NCBI GenBank assembly: GCA_002284615.2
Contig: MU069470.1
Location: 278,045 to 296,477, forward strand
Reading direction: 5' to 3'
Source of the DNA: Dunaliella salina
Lineage: Eukaryota > Chlorophyta > Chlorophyceae > Chlamydomonadales > Dunaliellaceae
Length of the DNA: 18,433 bases
In this document: piece by piece, positions 8,355 to 15,425 of the stretch
How positions within the stretch are numbered: the stretch's first letter is position 1
How the letters are laid out: each line of letters opens with the position of its first letter
The notes under the pieces: model-generated
Seen by the model: only the letters and a program-made list of their open reading frames with translations
Told to the model about the DNA's origin: nothing
Database searches by the model: none
Made by a program: the position numbers and the translations under genes

Positions 8355-10880
8355 TGCAGGTGGAGAAGGTGCTTGTCAGCGACCGCATCGTGGACTCCCC
8401 GTGCGTCCTGGTCACTGGCGAGTATGGATGGAGCGCAAACATGGAGCGTATCATGAAGGCCCAAGCCCTGCGAGATAACAGCATGGCGGCCTACATGACC
8501 AGCAAGAAGACACTGGAGATTAACCCTAACAACCCCATCATGGTGGGTGCACCTGTCCATGCTCCACAGACTTGTCCGCCTCTGGATGCAGTCCACCTCT
8601 TGCTCGCATCTTGCAATGCTTCCCTTGAGGATGATCCTGGATGGTTGGGTGGGAGAGGTCCATCTGGGTCTTCATCCTCCAACCTTCCAGGGTCGTCCTC
8701 AAGGTACAAATGGGGCTGAGGTGGTCGTGACAGAGATCCTTGTAAGCTGTGAAGAGTGATAGCGTTTTGTGTGCCAAAGTAGATACCACCAATGTTTGTG
8801 TGTTGTTCCGGCTGACACCGTGCCCTGGTATGTATGCAGGGTGAGCTCAAGAAGCGCAGCGACGCTGACAAGAGCGACAAGACAGTCAAGGTAAGACAGG
8901 TGGCTCCTTACTGTGCATTGAAACTGAGCCGTGCAACAGGGACTGGACAGTGTCCTTGTGGTTCTTTGCCTCAATGGGCATTGATGGCCAACTGGAGAGG
9001 AAATGGATGATCCTGGAAACTTGCATACAGAGGTGTCTGCTGTTTTAGGCTGTCGATTGGTTGTGTATTTCCAGTACATCCCCAGGGCCATTGCTTATAC
9101 CCCTGTTTTCCGACATGCAGGATCTGGCCATGCTGCTGTTTGAGACCGCCCTGCTGTCTTCAGGCTTCTCCTTGGAAGACCCCAACACTTTTGCCGGCCG
9201 CATCCACAGAATGATCAAGGTGAGGGCCTCATTTAACGCTTGTAGCCCTTTGATGTGACCCTCCAAACCTTTGGTCAATGGACTATCATGCTCCATGACA
9301 GCCGTACAGCTTTTGCAGTCGCAAATAGAAGGTTCATTGGAGGTTGACAGGAAAAGGCCCTGAAACAAGCCTCCTGCAGTCACAAACAGCCTTGTCTCCC
9401 CGCACCACTGACATGATCTTGATGTCTTCCCTGGCTTTTGCAGTCGCAAACAGCCTTGTCTCCTCAAACTGCTGATATGGTTTCAATTTCTGCCCTGCCT
9501 GCGCAGCTCGGCCTCTCCATCGATGATGATGGTGCAGAGGATGATGACCTGCCCCCTCTGGAGGCTGACGTGCCAGGACAGGATGAGGGCTCACGCATGG
9601 AGGTGGGTTTTAGGCTCTTGCTTGCATGCTGAGATCTGCGTGCTGGGATGTGGAAGCGCTGGGATGTTGAAGTACCACACCAGCATGTGCAGCAACTTCG
9701 CAGCCAGGATGCACCCAAACCAGGTTCACTCCAAAGCACCAACTGATTGGAGTTGTTGTCCGTTGCTTGAAAGCGCGTGCAATTGCTTTCAGGAGGAGAC
9801 AAGAGGGGAATTTCCTGCATGGTACCAGAGAACTTGGGCTTCAGCCCACTGAACCATCGCCCAGAACCCCTCTTCCAGTGCTCCTATCTTGTCAATGAAC
9901 ATTGACAAAGAGGAGACAACTCTGCTTTGCTGTTTACAGCACACACACACATGCTCACACAACTGCTAAGCCCAGGGCTCGGGAGCGGCCTTACAGACAT
10001 AACTCACTTGCTCAGCGCATGATTCAACGCATTTCAATAATTTTAATTGGGATGACTAGGCAATTGAGCCGTGGTGTGCTGTGCACCTAGCAGAGATGAA
10101 AAGGTTTGCACGTTTCACTGAGGCAATCAGGAGGAGGATCCCTTCCCCGTGTGTGTTGAGGAATAGTGTTTCACTGATTCATGGCCTTTGTGGTCCAGGA
10201 AAATGTGGGTGAGGGTAGTCAGCTTGCATTTCTCGTTCAGCATTGGCAGCAATCTTGATGCAGAATGCATGCAACAAACATCATGCAGAGAGGAATGCAT
10301 GCAGCAATCATGATGCAGCCATCTTGGTGAGCATGCTGTAATCTACCCAACAATGCACACAGCGATGCATGCAGTAATCCACGCAGCATGCACACAGCCA
10401 TGCATGCAATGATGCATGCAGCGATGCAGGCAGTGATGTGCGCAGCAATGTGCAAAGCCTTGCATGCTGGATGCTTGCTGCAGTGCACATAAAAATGCGC
10501 GCTGGTATTGCATTCACACACGTGCATCATGGCATGCTCAAGCACTGTCATGGGCGGTGCGTCTCTTGCCCCTCAAGGGGTTGTGGCCTCACCCAACCTT
10601 ACAGCATCGCTTGCAACGCTTTCCCCACTCGTCCCTCTACTGTTCCGAGGCGACTTCCTGCGGTACTTGTTTCCTTTCTTCATGGATAGACTTGTCCAAA
10701 ACCTTTGAGCACTCTTTTCCTCCTGGGGATATTATTTTCTGGATGTGCCTGGGAAAAATGGTTCAATGAAAACCCCACATGCTCCTCCAAGTCAGGCGAT
10801 TGCATTCTCAATGGTTTGATGACTCATGGCAGCCATTGACAACCACTGAATTGCCTTTGCCTTTGCAGGATGTTGACTAA
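56..10880 (+). CDS. HSP90: Cytosolic HSP90 chaperone, plant/green-algal type, 19 exons in window, 5' end missing
   Basis: ATP-dependent homodimeric chaperone that matures kinases, receptors and other clients in the cytosol with TPR co-chaperones. Exons (coding): 56-96, 300-356, 681-744, 988-1022, 1286-1526, 2022-2166, 2430-2541, 5142-5264, 5600-5744, 6163-6234, 6577-6687, 6856-7000, 7204-7329, 7976-8109, 8360-8542, 8840-8890, 9121-9219, 9507-9602, 10869-10880. Their lengths sum to 1992 nt, or 663 residues plus TAA, with every junction GT-AG and in phase. The first residues are [14 protein letters not shown], which sit about 33 residues into plant HSP90s, so the start codon and promoter lie upstream of the window. 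Full length would be near 700, normal for the cytosolic family. No ER signal or KDEL tail is seen, and the C-terminal MEDVD marks the cytosolic form. No frameshift or internal stop is present, so it looks functional. It is not bacterial HtpG, which lacks the linker and EEVD-type tail. Confidence 0.97.
1527..2021 (+). other. HSP90 intron 5 with GT microsatellites beginning at the splice donor
   Basis: The exon ends CTGAAG and the intron begins directly as (GT)13 at 1527-1553. A degenerate G/T tract follows, then a second pure run at 1672-1720 and a short (GC)n at about 1734-1746. Alternating purine-pyrimidine DNA of this kind can adopt Z-DNA. Acceptor at 2020-2021 (ccgtag). Long Cys-Val or Thr-His reading frames across this stretch on both strands are repeat artefacts. 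Confidence 0.9.
2022..2541 (+). other. HSP90: HSP90 exons 6-7: end of N domain and charged linker
   Basis: Exon 6 (2022-2166) encodes the end of the N domain ([18 protein letters not shown] and the following ISYPI), then an acidic start to the linker (SDDEAEEKK). Exon 7 (2430-2541) continues with Glu/Asp then Lys runs ([17 protein letters not shown]) and ends in NKQKPIW, the start of the middle domain. The linker is short, about 35 residues, compared with vertebrate cytosolic forms, as is usual in plants and algae. The exon 6 donor is taken as GTGGGT at 2167 because only that site (phase 1) joins in frame to GAG at 2430. The tryptophan of KPIW is split by the next intron. Intron 6 (2167-2429) has no notable content. 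Confidence 0.93.
2654..3152. repeat. Interspersed repeat copy A (about 0.5 kb) with internal hairpin
   Basis: This segment aligns by eye with 4180-4690 almost end to end. Both share an opening ttaaac, then attcacccttcag, ttttccaagaata and gcctggaacaggg, then the hairpin, then aaaatttgatgctgta and cacactgtcccc. Divergence is substantial outside the hairpin. No ORF, target-site duplication or terminal inverted repeat is clear at the ends. It behaves like a non-autonomous, foldback-type element, and this class is my inference. Confidence 0.7.
2905..3024. repeat. Long inverted repeat (44-bp arms) in repeat copy A
   Basis: The left arm 2905-2948 and right arm 2981-3024 are reverse complements with two mismatches in 44. 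The 32-bp centre also contains a shorter imperfect inverted pair (acatccaggtg / cacttggatgc), so the RNA could fold into one long hairpin. Confidence 0.9.
3420..3760. repeat. Degenerate tandem repeat, about 160 bp period
   Basis: Blocks recur three times in diverged form: ttatgctgggcagccact at 3420, ttatactgggcagccact at 3563 and ttatgatgaggagcatca at 3726, each followed by ggatgtg. The blocks attcagtcaaaagc (3494) and attcagtaaaaagc (3657) recur with a 163-bp offset, each followed by a ccaccg.ttggcctcatt segment. It has no coding content. Confidence 0.6.
4126..4743. repeat. Repeat copy B (4180-4690) flanked by a directly repeated module
   Basis: The second copy of the approximately 0.5 kb repeat lies between two near-identical direct copies of a roughly 50-bp module (tttgcatccacccattgctc, then a cag..gcaggaat core, then ggcctctaccttt) starting at about 4126 and 4693, a 567-bp offset. 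This is either a partial tandem duplication or a direct repeat left by a larger insertion. The flank of copy A shows only a weak echo of this module (gcaggag...ccttttgg before 2654). Confidence 0.65.
4452..4561. repeat. Perfect 39-bp inverted repeat in repeat copy B
   Basis: The left arm 4452-4490 and right arm 4523-4561 are perfect reverse complements over 39 bp, separated by 32 bp. The spacer carries an inner imperfect inverted pair (acatccaggtg / cacttggatgt). If transcribed with the HSP90 pre-mRNA it would form a long dsRNA stem. Confidence 0.95.
5745..6162 (+). other. HSP90 intron 9, mostly TG/CG alternating repeats
   Basis: After the donor GTGAGT come (TG)n at 5762-5843, a CG-rich stretch to about 5873, a second (TG)n at 5923-5976, (CGTG)n, then (CG)n to 6010. 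About 200 of 418 bp are alternating purine-pyrimidine. The acceptor is at 6161-6162 after tgctctcag. Confidence 0.95.
6487..6590 (+). repeat. Duplicated 3' splice-site region ahead of HSP90 exon 11
   Basis: The real acceptor (atgctgaccacag|gtgatcaaga, cut after 6576) is preceded 53 bp upstream by a close copy (atgctgacctcag|gtgatcaaga, AG at 6522-6523). A matching ctcattcta box lies at 6487 and 6544. The upstream copy begins the same VIK codons but then reads RDKFSF and a stop (TAA at 6551), so only the downstream site gives the conserved [14 protein letters not shown]. Confidence 0.85.
7330..7975 (+). other. HSP90 intron 13, with a long open frame running into exon 14
   Basis: Donor GTGAGT, acceptor tttctgcag. 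From about 7486 to the acceptor the frame that continues into exon 14 has no stop (163 codons). The predicted residues do not resemble HSP90 or any family I recognise, and splicing it out is needed to keep the conserved YDGKKLV junction. Confidence 0.8.
8236..8352 (+). repeat. CA microsatellite abutting the exon 15 splice acceptor
   Basis: A CG/CA-mixed lead at 8236-8264 is followed by pure (CA)43 at 8265-8350 and then cgcatgcag, with the acceptor AG at 8358-8359. The repeat fills the place where a pyrimidine tract would normally sit. Intron 14 spans 8110-8359 with donor GTGTGC. Confidence 0.95.
8624..8703. repeat. Intronic inverted repeat, 25-bp arms
   Basis: Left arm 8624-8648 (cttgaggatgatcctggatg...) pairs with right arm 8679-8703 with 22 of 25 matches and a 30-bp loop, inside HSP90 intron 15 (8543-8839). 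Confidence 0.8.
9309..9463 (+). repeat. Three-copy 61-64 bp repeat with acceptor-like ends, HSP90 intron 17
   Basis: A tgcagtcrcaaa core occurs at about 9314, 9375 and 9439. The outer copies are preceded by gctttt (gcttttgcag), which looks like a 3' splice site, and copies two and three share cagccttgtctcc. The true acceptor for exon 18 is gcctgcgcag ending at 9506, the only one that restores the conserved LGLSIDDD frame. The other AGs are decoys. Confidence 0.75.
9603..10868 (+). other. HSP90 intron 18, 1.27 kb, before the three-codon last exon
   Basis: Donor GTGGGT, acceptor cctttgcctttgcag. It includes a TGCATG-rich degenerate repeat at 10257-10490 and otherwise unremarkable sequence. Another acceptor-like site (ctttcag, cut after 9792) would give a tail of [12 protein letters not shown] and an early stop. 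That tail lacks any EEVD-like end, so I consider it non-functional or a minor isoform. Confidence 0.85.
10257..10490. repeat. Degenerate GATGCATGCAGC-type tandem repeat
   Basis: Variants of gatgcatgcagc and aatgcatgcagc recur throughout. The hexamer TGCATG occurs at 10266, 10296, 10366, 10401, 10413 and 10461. Long Ala/Cys/His reading frames on the - strand here come from the repeat. Confidence 0.75.
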
Positions 10881-11580
10881 GTGGTGATGCCCAGGCTGCT
10901 GAGAGAGCTGAGATGGAATGTGCTAGCCATGCTGTGAACCATGAGGTGCTCAAGTGATGCACCTTGCCCCAAGTGTATGCTCCAAGTGGCGCTGCTGCCT
11001 GCTTTCCTCTTGAGTGATGTTTGTTTGAGAGATTATTTCATTTATCCTGCTTGCTGTGTGTCTAAAGCATAAATGTGCTGATGTCAAGGCATCAGCAAAC
11101 AACACCGATTATTTGATTTGGGAGGGTGGAAACTGCATTTTTGGGGACTTCAATGAGCATGTTTTGGCCCCATAAAAGAACGGAGGTGGATGGGTGATGA
11201 TACCAGGCCCTTTCTTTCTGCTGAAATACATGGAAAGTGAAATTTGGAAGGAGTAGTGCACTACTAAGACTCTTAGTAAGAGGCCCACAGTCCTCTTTCT
11301 CGGCGGAGAAGGCGTGTTTTCCAGAGTGGCATGGCCTCAGAGCATAGCTGGTATTATTGAATGAAGTCGCATCATGGCTCACAAAATCATGATTTTTTTT
11401 TGCCTACTGAGCTTCAAAATTGGCTGAGTAGGGAAGAAGGTGGTGAAAAATCTCCAAGTATTTCAATTGCTGTACAAGCTGGAGAAGAAAGGGGTCTGCT
11501 TGCAGGGGCAGCTTAGTTGAAGCAGAACAGGCCAGTACACGAATCAGTCCAAGTGGCACCAGTTACATATCCAGTTCAAG
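10881..11580 (+). other. HSP90 3' UTR and downstream flank
   Basis: This follows the TAA at 10878-10880. Neither the chlorophyte polyadenylation signal TGTAA nor AATAAA is present within the first several hundred bases. The first TGTAA I find is at 11668, already inside a retroelement fragment, so the cleavage site cannot be placed. No other gene is visible. Confidence 0.5.
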
Positions 11581-11581
11581 G

Positions 11582-11800
11582 TTAACAAAGATAGAAGGGG
11601 ATCTGGAGGATTGCTAAAAGCACAAGGAATCTAAAAATTGGCTGGGAGGGATACATGTTTTCAAGAGTGTAACTAGTGGTAACAAGGTTGTGGCTTATGG
11701 CATGTTGGTAGTCCAGACCTAGCTCTTGAAATTTATTGAGAATGTGTTCAGCTTTGGCTTGGCATTCGCACATCAACAGGGTTACAAGGAGATCACTCAA
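11582..11800 (-). mobile_element. Retroelement protein fragment (decayed)
   Basis: The - strand frame carries CQAKAEHILNKFQELGLDYQHA followed shortly by HNLVTT. It matches the - strand fragment at 14165-14476 (KAKA..., EHTLKQFKQLGLDHQRA, HKLVTT) with a deletion of about 16 residues. Such blocks lie downstream of the reverse transcriptase in many eukaryotic retroelements; that placement is recollection rather than a search. It has no intact ends. Confidence 0.5.
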
Positions 11801-12010
11801 CCAAACGGACTGACTGCAAGAAAATTATTGAGAATGTGTTCGGCTTTGGCTTGGCATTCGCACATCAATAGGGTTACAAGGAGGTCACTCAACCAAACGG
11901 ACTGGCTGCTAGAAATTAATTGAGAATGTGTTCGGCTTTGGCTTGGCATTCGCACATCAACAGGGTTACAAGGAGGTCACTCAACCAAACGGACTGACTG
12001 CTAGCCTGTA
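11735..12010. repeat. Three tandem copies of a 92-bp unit
   Basis: The units start at attgagaatgtgttc at 11735, 11827 and 11919, exactly 92 bp apart, and differ by only a few substitutions. The first copy overlaps the LGLD-containing retroelement fragment, so the triplication involves retroelement-derived coding sequence. Confidence 0.95.
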
Positions 12011-12600
12011 CATTAGAAAAGAAAACATGGAGAAAAGGATTATGGTAAGGTTTGGCAAGCCATATTGCTCTATATGCCTACAAGGGCAGCTGAGCGGAAA
12101 CACAGAGGCCTGTAACCAGACCAGTCTTTTGTTGTTCTGGTTCAAGGAAAAAAACATCATGCGACTGTACATGGTAAGATGCAGACAAGTACACAGCCAT
12201 CAGAGATGAAGGAGCTGAGAGGGATAGTAAAGATCCTTAAACAATGAAGCACAATTCTGTCTTGGATTGCAAATTTGAGGGAGGGTGCACTTGGGAAATA
12301 AACATGCTGTTCATATTGCACGTCATCCTGAGTGTCACAAAGATCACATGTTGGAGAAATATTGACGTCCCAAGGGGCTTGTTCAACCCTCAAAGTGTGG
12401 AATCCGAAATCGGGCCATGCTGCGGACAATGTGCAACAGTCCAGATAGAAATATTTGGGCAGAGTGTAAGGAGTGCATGTCACATGCGCATTTTCAGTCA
12501 AGATGGCACATCAGTGATGATAAGGGTTACGAGGGTTGCAATGGTGGCCTACAGCCCGAGACTCTGGCTGATCGGCTGCTGGTGAAACAATCAGCCAGCA
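11990..12600 (-). mobile_element. LINE-type retrotransposon ORF2 C-terminus, copy 2 (decayed)
   Basis: Read on the - strand, the order is YHH, stop (in place of a Trp), CAILTENAHVT, PYTLPKYF, a broken link, FGFHTLRVEQAPW, CDLCDTQDDVQYEQHVYF, then after frame changes FFSLNQNNKRL. This is the order I know for the region after the reverse transcriptase in chlorophyte non-LTR elements: a basic helix, then a CxxC...H...C knuckle, then a short hydrophobic tail. The final Cys of the knuckle is lost. Stops and frameshifts show it is dead. Confidence 0.75.
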
Positions 12601-12617
12601 TCAAAAATTGAAACCAA

Positions 12618-13860
12618 CTAAGACAAAAATTTCGAAAACCTGTACGAGTCTTGATTTAGAAGTGTATTGATCTCAGGATCAGTCAATACGTGGTAGCTCG
12701 CCAAAAAAGGAAAGAAGTCAGTGTTTGAAAGTTGAGGCAAAAGTATGTAATGGTTTGAAAATATCAATGAAGAAGTCCTTGTATTTTCTGCGCAACGCAC
12801 ACATCTCCAGGCAATTGCGATGGAAGAGAATGTGTTTCTCGTCCTGGACATCAGCGCATTCACACCTATCGCAAATATTTGGACCACCTAGCCATTTACA
12901 GGATTCGACCTTCAAACAGTGGGCACCAAGCCTAAACCTACTCACATTCCTCATGACTCCTTTATCCAAAGTCTTTAAATAAAGATGTTGGGATACAAAA
13001 GGGTGTGCGCACTGTTTGATTTAAACTTTAAATTAAAGGCCTTCCGCACCAATGATGGTAAGTCACTGCTTTCCTGTTCACTCCTCGGGGACTCAAAGCA
13101 TCCGCTTCCCTCCATACCTTTTGCTGCCTGTACCTCAAATCCCTTAAGAAATCCTGCATGGGGATATTAGAAGCACTCAGCATGTTCTGCTTAAACATGT
13201 CCTCATGGCGCATGCCATAAAGGCTGTAGACACTTGTGCAGACCAACAAGACTTTTCCCTAATAGCCAAGCGTAAATCCGCTTTCAGCATTCTTCGGAAT
13301 GTGATGTGATGATAAGTGTTTTTTTGCTGTCGACATCGTGTGGATGATAATTGGATAATTGTCTTCAGTGTGCTGAGTTTCGTGCCTTGAGATCAACAAC
13401 CAGCTAATGCAAATCCAAGAGATTGCCTGCACAGATTTGCTGTTGAAAAGCTTGAGCACGGTGTAATCCCTTGGTACCAAGCAGAACGTGGGAAGTCCAG
13501 CAAGGAGGATTCCTATTGCAAAGGGAGATGTCCGCTTGGAAAACCTTGAGAGGATGAGAACTGTCGCAGTGAGTGAGACAATTGTAGAGGCGTGCACAGG
13601 CTGAACCAATTGTACTCTATGGGCTCTATTCCACACTCTCGCAGTATACTCCAAGTAGGTGCTGAGGTCCTGACTGTTACTCAGAGAGGTTACCACGTAA
13701 CACTGACGCCTGGCATGGGTCTTAAAAATCTCAAGAGCCACTGCTGAGTACAGTAGTCCATCTCATGGCCCTGCTGAAGGAATGAAGTGGCGCAAATCTG
13801 ACTGGCATACATTCTAACAGGTATGACATACGTTTTGAAGAGCCGTTCAAGGGTACAAGG
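12618..13860 (-). mobile_element. LINE-type retrotransposon ORF2 C-terminal half, copy 1 (5'-truncated, decayed)
   Basis: Pieces in the expected order on the - strand are LFKTYVIPVRMYASQ (13842 downward, stop at 13690), RECGIEPIEYNWF (about 13645), MFKQNMLSASNIPMQDFLRD and VNRKAVTYHHWCGRPL (13200-13030), then RNVSRFRLGAHCLKVE, ICDRCECADVQDEKHILFH and ALRRKYKDFF (12950-12770), and NTLLNQDSYRFSKFL near 12630. These match the end of the reverse transcriptase and the C-terminal knuckle region of green-algal LINE ORF2. At least three frame changes and several stops separate the pieces. The reverse transcriptase catalytic motif region is absent, typical of 5' truncation. Confidence 0.8.
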
Positions 13861-14164
13861 AATAAGCCATCAGCCAAGACGCATTACTGCTAGGCTGTTT
13901 TGAAGAGCCACACACATGCATGAAGGCGATGCATAAGTAGATGCTGGTGTGCAAATGCACATACCCGTGCCATGCCTGCCAAGCAAGGCTGAAGGGCGTA
14001 AGGGCTTTCTCGACAGCAGTGTTCAGATTGAAAGAAAAGAAAAGAAAAACTATGTAGGCAGAGAAACTCTCCCTACATCAGTTAAGGAAAAGGAGACACA
14101 TTGGCTCAAAAAAGAGCCGTGTGCCCCCTCCACCACAAGGTATGAAAAAGAGAATGCTAATGTG
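13861..14164. other. Interval between retroelement fragments
   Basis: A short direct echo (gttttgaagagcc at 13832 and 13897) is visible, but there is no coding signal I would defend on either strand. The small + strand frame at 13949-14182 has no recognisable features. Confidence 0.5.
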
Positions 14165-14476
14165 GATCGCGAGGGTTACTAGAAGCACCTGGCTCTAGAA
14201 CCTGGCTGTTGGAAACATTCTTATTTTTGATTGCGCGGCGTGTGGTGACTAGTTTGTGGGCATACTGAACAGAATGGGCATGAAGTTGTTGAGCAAGCTT
14301 CGTGGCACGCTGGTGATCCAATCCTAGTTGTTTGAATTGCTTCAGGGTATGCTCAGTGTAAATAGTTCCACCTAGACCCAGGAGAATAGGGTGAATTGTA
14401 ACAGCTTTGGCTTTCAGATTGAAGTAATAATTTACTACAGTTGTAGCAAGGAGATCAAAGACTCTTTTTCACGAGC
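14165..14476 (-). mobile_element. Retroelement protein block (open but partial)
   Basis: On the - strand a frame of roughly 100 codons is open: VFDLLATTVVNYYFNLKAKA, then IHPILLGLGGTIYTEHTL, LGLDHQRATKLAQQLHAHS, HKLVTTRRAIKN. The vGxxGTIY...LGL...A.KLA..LHAHS pattern resembles the segment that follows reverse transcriptases in several algal and animal retroelements. It is homologous to 11582-11800. No start or flanking reverse transcriptase is seen. Confidence 0.55.
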
Positions 14477-15100
14477 CCTCCTAATTCACATTCATACTGC
14501 CCTTCAAAAATGGGCTTTGGTAAGCCAAAGAGAAATGGCCTTCCCACTAGACCACAACCCGCAATGCCAGAACTATTGGAGTGCGGACTCCTGAGACACT
14601 CTCGTTGGTGCCATGCATAATGCCTTCTTATCCAAATTCTCAGGCTTCTCAGTTTGCCATCCCATTTTTGATGAGGGAATTGTGACCCAAGCTTTGCAAC
14701 ATGCCATTTACTCTGCCATTCTCTACACAGAGGCCACTGCTACATTCATGTTCCTTCCGCTTGGGGTAAGAACTTGGTAACCAACTCCTACTCCAAGCTT
14801 GTCACTGCCCACCCCCATCTCTGTTGCAACCTTGGAACCATACCTTGTATAAAAACTTGGTTACAATGCCCCTCAATTCTGCCCTAACCCAGAGGGACCT
14901 TTACCTCAGCATACCTGGAACCTTAGTATCTTTGCTGTTTGGAACACGGCAGCTCGAATCCATCTCAACAAAATTTTGTACTTCAAATTTCTTTTTTGTA
15001 ACTTGAGGAAAAATGATCGACTTCAAAAAATCTTTTTTATCTCACCTGGACGTCTGCGGCGTCATCTGCTTACTGAAGACGAATATCTTCTAATCATCCA
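14391..15100 (+). pseudogene. Broken coding-like stretch of unknown family, probably transposon-derived
   Basis: The + strand frame from 14391 reads through one stop (TGA 14592-14594) to about 14780, including VCHPIFDEGIVTQALQHA and TEATATFMFLPLG. The signal then moves to the next frame (NSYSKLVTAHPHLCCNLG) and back (NLSIFAVWNTAARIHLN). Such alternation of protein-like blocks between frames is typical of a decayed gene. The first block has the shape of an N6-adenine-methyltransferase/PCIF1-like NPPF(D/E) segment with a degraded NPP, but the resemblance is slight and I would not name the family. It overlaps the opposite-strand fragment at 14165-14476 at its start. Confidence 0.35.
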
Positions 15101-15425
15101 CAAGGGAAAAAATTCTGGGCAGCGAGGGTCCCTCAGTGGACGAGAGCACGGAAGAAGGCGCACGATTTGGATTGGCTAAAAAAGGGATTGATTCTTCAAT
15201 ATCTTATCGGTTCCGCAGAGGTTGAGTTAGTTTGTTCGTTGAGATGAGTTAAGTTGCCAGTTGGCAGAAACAAAAAAGCCAGAGGGTTGGAGCGCATGGG
15301 GTGTTCGGGAATGAATTGAAGGTGCTCAGGTACGTGATGGAGGACGTGCTTCTTCTTTGCAATGAGCAGAACAAGAATGCTGAACTCTCCTCGTGACACG
15401 AGCACTTCCCTGTTCTTGCTTGCAG
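15101..15425. other. Unassigned interval
   Basis: No convincing gene. It ends in a plausible splice acceptor (ttgcttgcag at 15416-15425). Confidence 0.5.

Larger units (their letters stand above)
7976..10880 (+). other. HSP90: HSP90 exons 14-19: C-terminal dimerisation domain and TPR-docking tail
   Basis: The exons are 7976-8109 ([20 protein letters not shown]), 8360-8542 ([20 protein letters not shown], then KAQALRDN), 8840-8890 ([17 protein letters not shown]), 9121-9219 ([17 protein letters not shown]), 9507-9602 (LGLSIDDD to SRME) and 10869-10880 (DVD and TAA). The [15 protein letters not shown] block is a family hallmark. The acidic tail ends M659-E-D-V-D663, the carboxylate-clamp ligand of TPR co-chaperones such as HOP and immunophilins. 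The canonical residue at position 661 is Glu and here it is Asp. All introns from 14 on are phase 0. Confidence 0.95.

Noticed and set aside
7486..8719. Two long + strand frames (330 and 234 codons) suggesting single-exon genes
   Set aside because: They stitch together HSP90 exons 14 and 15, introns and the CA repeat. The conserved HSP90 protein requires splicing at 7975/7976, 8109/8110 and 8359/8360.
9793..9852. Alternative last HSP90 exon after ctttcag, giving [12 protein letters not shown]...
   Set aside because: It destroys the EEVD-type tail, and the downstream exon at 10869 restores a near-canonical MEDVD.
10237..10551. Ala/Cys/His-rich - strand frame of 104 codons
   Set aside because: It is a translation of the TGCATG repeat.
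56..10880. Organellar or ER HSP90 paralogue, or bacterial HtpG
   Set aside because: The charged linker, close match to cytosolic plant-type sequence, lack of KDEL and MEDVD end all indicate the cytosolic form.
12244..12611. + strand frames of 64-113 codons
   Set aside because: They are antisense to the clear LINE fragment on the - strand.
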